Below are positions 60,167 to 64,000 of a stretch of 64,000 nt of DNA, piece after piece. A model generated the notes under the pieces. The model saw only the letters and a program-made list of their open reading frames with translations. It searched no databases and was not told where the DNA came from. Source of the DNA: Desulfitobacterium dichloroeliminans LMG P-21439 (lineage in GTDB: Bacteria > Bacillota > Desulfitobacteriia > Desulfitobacteriales > Desulfitobacteriaceae); contig NC_019903.1 in the NCBI RefSeq assembly GCF_000243135.2, positions 2,456,001-2,520,000 of the forward strand, in the 5' to 3' direction. Position numbers and translations under genes: made by a program. The number at the start of each line of letters is the position of its first letter. Position 1 is the first letter of the stretch.

Positions 60167-61192
60167 TTAATTCATATACTTAGCCTGATTCTGCAAATGC
60201 TCCTGATGGGTCTTCGCAAAAATCGTCTCCCCACTCGGAGTAGCTAAGAAATAAAGGTATTCAGACTCTGTGCTGTTGAGTACTGCATCAAGGGAGGCAT
60301 GACCTGGACTGGCGATGGGGCTGGGTGGTAGTCCAGGGTATTTATAGGTATTATAAGGTGATTCCACTTGGATATCCTCCAGAGAAAGGACATATTTTTG
60401 AGTTCCTAATACATATTGAATCGTAGCACAAGATTGAAGAGCCATATCGATCTCAAGACGATTGAGGAAGATTCCCGCAATAATCGGACGGTCGGCATCC
60501 TTACCTGCTTCTTTTTCCACAATCGAAGCCAGAATCACCCAATCCTGAAGGGTCAGGTTCATTTCCGCCAGTTTAGTATTGACTTCAGTAGTGACTTCTT
60601 GCTCAAAGCGCTTGAGCATCCTGTTGATATTATCCTTAGGTCTGGCCTCTGGATCAAAGAAATAGGTATCTGGGAAAAGGAAGCCATCCAATCGAGCCCC
60701 ACCTGTGGGGGTATCTGCCAGAAAAGAATACTCAAAGGGCTCATTTTCAATTGCCTTTTTATACTCTTCCTTAGTTCCCAGTCCCTTGCTGACTAAGGTA
60801 TCGATAATCTGAGCCGTGGTATACCCTTCCGGAAGGGTGACCTTTACGGTATGCACCACGGGGCCCTCCAGTAATTTATCGAGCAACGCTTGGGGTGTCA
60901 TGTGGGCAGAGACCTGATATTCTCCAGCCAAAAGTTTTGCATCAGCATTTTGTTGACTGGCTAAAAGCCGAAAGGCTAAAGCATGACGAATGAGCTGCTC
61001 CCTTTCCAGTTCTTCAGCAATCTGCGCAGCAGTCATTCCCGGGGTAATGTTGAACTGTACAGCTGCTGGTTGGCTTCCTTCCTCACTATAGGATTGATTC
61101 GCCCAATTCCACCAGGCGGTTATCCCCACCCCAATCAGTATAAGAAGTATAAACAATCTACTGAGCAAACCATTAACCCAGCGTTTTCCCAT
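60167..61192 (-). CDS. mltG: Endolytic peptidoglycan transglycosylase MltG
   Basis: 341 residues, membrane protein with one N-terminal helix (about 9-26), a LysM-like subdomain (TAAQIAEELEREQLI) and the YceG domain with the catalytic Glu in ASIVEKEAG, plus a YNTYKYPGLPPSPIASPG stretch. It cuts new glycan strands to release them. Corresponds to B. subtilis YrrL and has the same neighbours. Confidence 0.94.
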   Translation of the reverse strand: MGKRWVNGLLSRLFILLILIGVGITAWWNWANQSYSEEGSQPAAVQFNITPGMTAAQIAEELEREQLIRHALAFRLLASQQNADAKLLAGEYQVSAHMTPQALLDKLLEGPVVHTVKVTLPEGYTTAQIIDTLVSKGLGTKEEYKKAIENEPFEYSFLADTPTGGARLDGFLFPDTYFFDPEARPKDNINRMLKRFEQEVTTEVNTKLAEMNLTLQDWVILASIVEKEAGKDADRPIIAGIFLNRLEIDMALQSCATIQYVLGTQKYVLSLEDIQVESPYNTYKYPGLPPSPIASPGHASLDAVLNSTESEYLYFLATPSGETIFAKTHQEHLQNQAKYMN

Positions 61193-61236
61193 TCTTTCAC
61201 TCTCTCTTTCCCTGCATGTCCAATGAACCTTGATAA

Positions 61237-62544
61237 TTAGTCAGCACCAATCTTCAAAATTCTATGGGTTGGCGCGTACGTGTCACGGCTAAGGAGTTGT
61301 TTTGTTTCTTTTCCTTTCGCATCAGTGACAATTTTCCAAGTCTTCATTATAAATCCCTTGCTCCCATTTTGCTGTTGAACCACAGCACCCGGAAGCAGGT
61401 CCGGATCGATTCTTCGCACTGTATGATAATTCAGTTCCTTTTCAATCTCCTTTTCAAAGCGTACCTTGGCGCCAGTCTTTTTACCATAGATTTTAATCGT
61501 CAATTTACCTGCTTCCGCTTTGGTGCGCAGATAGACATAGGATTGGGTATCGTTTAATAGTTTCAAATCGAGATTCGGGTAATTAACGGTCGCATCCTGT
61601 CCGATAGGAATGTAAGCAACCACAACAGCATGAGGGTGCCTTTCCACAATAGAAAGGTTCGCTAGCAAGGCGGCATTATATAAAGTCGAGGATACTTGAC
61701 AAATTCCTCCCCCGATTCCTTTCACATATTCATTGTTGATGACGATGTAGGCATCCTTAAAACCCGTTTCCGCTGTCCGAGGTCCGATGGTATCATTAAA
61801 GGAAAAAGTATCTCCGGGTTTCAAAACGGTCTTGTCCATTTTCTTAGCGGCTTCCAAAAGATTTGCCGAGCGATTTTTGTCTTGAACATTATATTGGGTG
61901 GTGTACTCGCCAATCACTCCATTGAAAGCTAAAGCTTCCAGAGCCTCAGTGGTCGTAGCAGCTGGTAGCTCAACTCTAGTCAAAGGAATCCTATGGGGCA
62001 GGGTTGTTACGGAAGCTTCCTTCAGCTCATTAAGAATAGCGTCAACATCAATCGCTTCGCCGCTACTAGCAGGGGTAATCTTGAATTGATCGTTTTCAAT
62101 CTTAAAGGTCGCATCCACTGCAGAACGGGTTAAATCAGAAAGCTTCTCTTGCAAAGTTTGATTAGCTTTTAAATAATCGAGCGTAAGAATGCTGGTACTT
62201 CTCTGACCGGTATTCCTCTGAATTTCTTCCCAAGTCTTCTCAAAATCGAGAGTAATTCCTAACTCTACGGGTGTTAAAAGAATCTCCGTCTCATTGTACA
62301 CCAAGTAAAGATTTTCTTCCAGCTTGTCCTTAGACCAACTCCGAACCTTCTCCTGGGCCTCTTGGAGCTGTATCCCCCCTAAATCCAAATCCTCCAAAAA
62401 GGTACCTGGGGGAAGTTGGTCAAGCGTCTCACGGGAGGAGGTTTCAGGGGCAAGATTTAATAGGCGTGCTTCATTCGTCGTACAACCTAAAAAGGCCATC
62501 AAGGTTATTGCTAAACAAAAAATACGTTCCCAACGTCGGCCCAT
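61237..62544 (-). CDS. VanW-domain membrane/lipoprotein-like protein
   Basis: 435 residues. Signal-like N-terminus with FLGC at about residue 18-21 (a weak lipobox). Then repeats of a putative peptidoglycan-binding domain (about 40-220, YNETEILLTPVELGITL-type), and a VanW domain (about 235-370) with DTFSFNDTIGPRTAETGFKDA and GGGICQVSSTLYNAAL. VanW proteins of this form are common in Clostridia; the exact function is unknown. It sits between yrzB and mltG, where B. subtilis has none, suggesting a link with the cell wall. Confidence 0.85.
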   Translation of the reverse strand: MGRRWERIFCLAITLMAFLGCTTNEARLLNLAPETSSRETLDQLPPGTFLEDLDLGGIQLQEAQEKVRSWSKDKLEENLYLVYNETEILLTPVELGITLDFEKTWEEIQRNTGQRSTSILTLDYLKANQTLQEKLSDLTRSAVDATFKIENDQFKITPASSGEAIDVDAILNELKEASVTTLPHRIPLTRVELPAATTTEALEALAFNGVIGEYTTQYNVQDKNRSANLLEAAKKMDKTVLKPGDTFSFNDTIGPRTAETGFKDAYIVINNEYVKGIGGGICQVSSTLYNAALLANLSIVERHPHAVVVAYIPIGQDATVNYPNLDLKLLNDTQSYVYLRTKAEAGKLTIKIYGKKTGAKVRFEKEIEKELNYHTVRRIDPDLLPGAVVQQQNGSKGFIMKTWKIVTDAKGKETKQLLSRDTYAPTHRILKIGAD

Positions 62545-62640
62545 CCTCTTCTCCCCCTTATTACTTATTTGTCTTTTTATTTGTCTTTTTATTTCTCCCT
62601 TATAGATTCTGCAATTTCCAGAAAAATATTGAACATAAAA

Positions 62641-62685
62641 TAAAAAAAGCAGTCCAATTCGATATTAAATCGAACTCGACTGCTT
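62641..62685 (-). terminator. Terminator of yrzB
   Basis: AGCAGTC/GACTGCT arms with an inner TTCGAT/ATCGAA helix, followed on the minus strand by TTTTTTTATT. It ends ruvX-yrzB transcripts before the VanW gene. Confidence 0.85.
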
Positions 62686-62697
62686 TCATGCTTTGTT

Positions 62698-63006
62698 TTA
62701 CTCTTCTTCTTCCATGCTTTCCCAAGCATCAGCGACTTTTTCCCACTCTTCGTCATCCTCGATGTCTAGAAGCATCTCGTTGCCTTCCGCATCTTTGCCA
62801 AGCTTGAGGATGATAGCCTCATCGACTTCCTCATCTTCCTCAGCAGCGATGGGCATTAAGACAAAATATGTAGATCCTTCAACTTCTAACGTATCGAGGT
62901 GGAGAAATTCATGATCATTTCCTTCATCATCCGTCAGAATGATTGTGTCAAATTCTTCGGTGTCATGATCGTGGTCACAATTTGGACCATGCTTATGTTC
63001 TGTCAT
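62698..63006 (-). CDS. yrzB: DUF1292 protein (YrzB-like)
   Basis: 102 residues, strongly acidic, with HGPNCDHDHDTEEFDTIILTD at the start and the DUF1292 core NDHEFLHLDTLEVEGSTYFVLM. B. subtilis YrzB lies in the same place. Histidine- and cysteine-rich N-terminus suggests metal binding, but this is not established. ATG follows AGAGGTG. Confidence 0.9.
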   Translation of the reverse strand: MTEHKHGPNCDHDHDTEEFDTIILTDDEGNDHEFLHLDTLEVEGSTYFVLMPIAAEEDEEVDEAIILKLGKDAEGNEMLLDIEDDEEWEKVADAWESMEEEE

Positions 63007-63123
63007 ATTGATTCACCTCTTATAAAAAGATATTGTCAAAGATATTGTCATTGTACTCCCCAGGGGGGAGATTGTCAAATGTGATTAACCCTAAGTTCCT
63101 CCAAGGAATAGCTACCCCTTATC

Positions 63124-63540
63124 CTATTCACTTTTTATGCGCAAATGATCCAGATAGCCTTGTAAAATAAAGACCGCGGCCATTTTATCAATCACCTTCT
63201 TTCGTTTAGCCCGAGATAGATCCGCCTCAAGCAAAGAACGCTGCGCCCCTATAGTACTAAGGCGTTCATCCCATAAAAGGACAGGCAAGCCATACTCCCC
63301 TTTAAGGATTTCCGCAAATTCTTCAGTCATTGTGGCACGGGGCCCTAGGGTTCCGTTCATATTCTTTGGATAACCTAGAATCACCTCATCCACTTCATAG
63401 TCATGGATGATTTGTCGCAGTTCTTCTAACTCCTTTTTGGAACGTCGGATGGTCTTAATTCCTTGGGCGGTAAGGAGGAGTGCATCACTAACTGCCACCC
63501 CGATCGTACGCTCCCCAAAATCCAAACCTAAAATCCGCAT
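63124..63540 (-). CDS. ruvX: RuvX/YqgF pre-16S rRNA nuclease / Holliday junction resolvase-like
   Basis: 138 residues from the second ATG (63540), 8 bases after AGGAGG; the first ATG at 63546 is too close to it. RILGLDFGERTIGVAVSDALL, VILGYPKNMNGT and LLWDERLST are the RNase H-like active-site elements. It matures 16S rRNA 5' ends and is essential in many bacteria. Order ruvX-yrzB as in Firmicutes. Confidence 0.95.
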   Translation of the reverse strand: MRILGLDFGERTIGVAVSDALLLTAQGIKTIRRSKKELEELRQIIHDYEVDEVILGYPKNMNGTLGPRATMTEEFAEILKGEYGLPVLLWDERLSTIGAQRSLLEADLSRAKRKKVIDKMAAVFILQGYLDHLRIKSE

Positions 63541-63565
63541 AGACATACCTCCTATTCAGGCTTTA

Positions 63566-64000
63566 TTAGACAATTTTCAAACAAAAATGAGGACATACTC
63601 TACCACAATACCCGCAGAGAACGCATTGACTGGAGTCGACTATAGCCTGGACTTGCCCACCCTCATCTATCTCCTCAAGAGATAAAGCACCTTGGGGACA
63701 AGTTTCGCAGCAACGACCACAGCCCTGGCACCAATCAGCAATATAGAGTTTCCGTTCTCTATAGGTTACGGCCGCCTTTAGGTCTTCCGAAATCTCTTGC
63801 CCCGCAAGGTACCTCAGATTAAAATCCACTTCCTCCTTACTGGACATGCCTAATGCCATGCCTTGGATGGAAGGAGTATTGCGGATGAAGTCTAAAGCCG
63901 TATGAGGATGACTAGCTAAATGCCCTCCCCCAAAAACCTTCATAGCATAGATGCCGATACCCATTTCGGAGGCGAAGCGGAGGGCGTCAAGCATCTCCTC
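63566..64000 (-). CDS. Aldo/keto reductase with C-terminal ferredoxin domain (3' part only)
   Basis: The 145 codons present are the end of a longer gene whose start lies beyond the window. The part retains IGIYAMKVFGGGHL and SIQGMALGMSSKEEVDFNLRYL, late segments of the aldo/keto reductase barrel, and a ferredoxin-like tail with two 4Fe-4S cysteine sets (CQGCGRCCETCP and CVLCGYCGRVCP). Iron-sulfur-linked members of this family are common in anaerobes. The substrate is unknown. Confidence 0.85.
   Translation of the reverse strand, partial: EEMLDALRFASEMGIGIYAMKVFGGGHLASHPHTALDFIRNTPSIQGMALGMSSKEEVDFNLRYLAGQEISEDLKAAVTYRERKLYIADWCQGCGRCCETCPQGALSLEEIDEGGQVQAIVDSSQCVLCGYCGRVCPHFCLKIV

Noticed and set aside
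62560-62605. Short tandem repeat (TTTTTATTTGTC units) upstream of the VanW gene
   Set aside because: Only two to three imperfect copies in AT-rich spacer; likely slippage, no clear function.
1-64000. CRISPR arrays, tRNA/rRNA genes, insertion sequences, prophage genes
   Set aside because: No spaced direct repeats, cloverleaf sequences, transposases or integrases were seen on either strand.

Overview
This 64 kb window comes from an endospore-forming, Gram-positive Clostridia genome, most likely of the Desulfitobacterium/Desulfosporosinus type (Peptococcaceae sensu lato). The reasons are the spo0A, spoIVB, spoIIIAA-AH and sigK genes, Firmicutes-type gene order (asp23-amaP-nusB, ruvX-yrzB-mltG-U32), an NfnAB-type transhydrogenase, moderate G+C content, and type IV pilus operons next to shikimate genes. 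The genus is an inference from gene content and order. 74 of the 75 genes called lie on the minus strand; only psd is on the plus strand. Reading by transcription therefore runs from high to low coordinates.

Layout. 1-13.2 kb: spo0A (cut by the window edge), spoIVB, recN, argR, mnmM, nadK, tlyA, dxs, a DUF21-like membrane protein, a PAP2-type protein, ispA, xseB and xseA (a tightly overlapping run for isoprenoid precursors, NAD(P), RNA modification and DNA repair), then corA with its own promoter and a long leader. 13.5-20.3 kb: fchA-like/folD one-carbon genes, nfnAB, a TsaD paralogue, nusB and the asp23-amaP-DUF2273 envelope genes. 20.4-23.7 kb: accC and a carboxyltransferase fused to a whole AccB-like biotin carrier. 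23.9-29.1 kb: the complete spoIIIA operon, AA to AH. 29.2-32.2 kb: a frameshifted ribonuclease J gene, efp and aroQ.

32.3-40.8 kb: type IV pilus cluster 1 (gspG-like, PilV, PilW and PilX types, pilB, pilC, pilin, prepilin peptidase, a PilM-PilN fusion, PilO, LysM protein). 41-45.9 kb: yqeG-aroE-pilin-aroC-aroK-aroB, a shikimate operon that carries a GspH-like prepilin gene. 46-48.7 kb: psd (+), azlDC and an Lrp-type regulator. 48.8-49.6 kb: uninterrupted sigK. 49.7-58.3 kb: type IV pilus cluster 2 (major pilin, pilB, pilC, four minor pilins/PilX proteins, pilM, pilN, pilO). 58.5-64 kb: DUF4911, U32 peptidase, mltG, VanW-domain protein, yrzB, ruvX and the 3' part of an aldo/keto reductase with a ferredoxin domain.

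The points most worth attention are: two separate pilus assembly machines, one of which has a PilX-like protein with three chitin-binding-like modules and a Big2 domain; a compact structured 5' leader with mutually exclusive helices before the cluster-2 major pilin, followed by an attenuator-like hairpin before pilB; a corA leader with a six-codon open reading frame coupled to the corA ribosome-binding site; the carboxyltransferase-AccB fusion; and the single-base frameshift in ribonuclease J. No tRNA, rRNA, CRISPR array, insertion sequence or prophage was seen.
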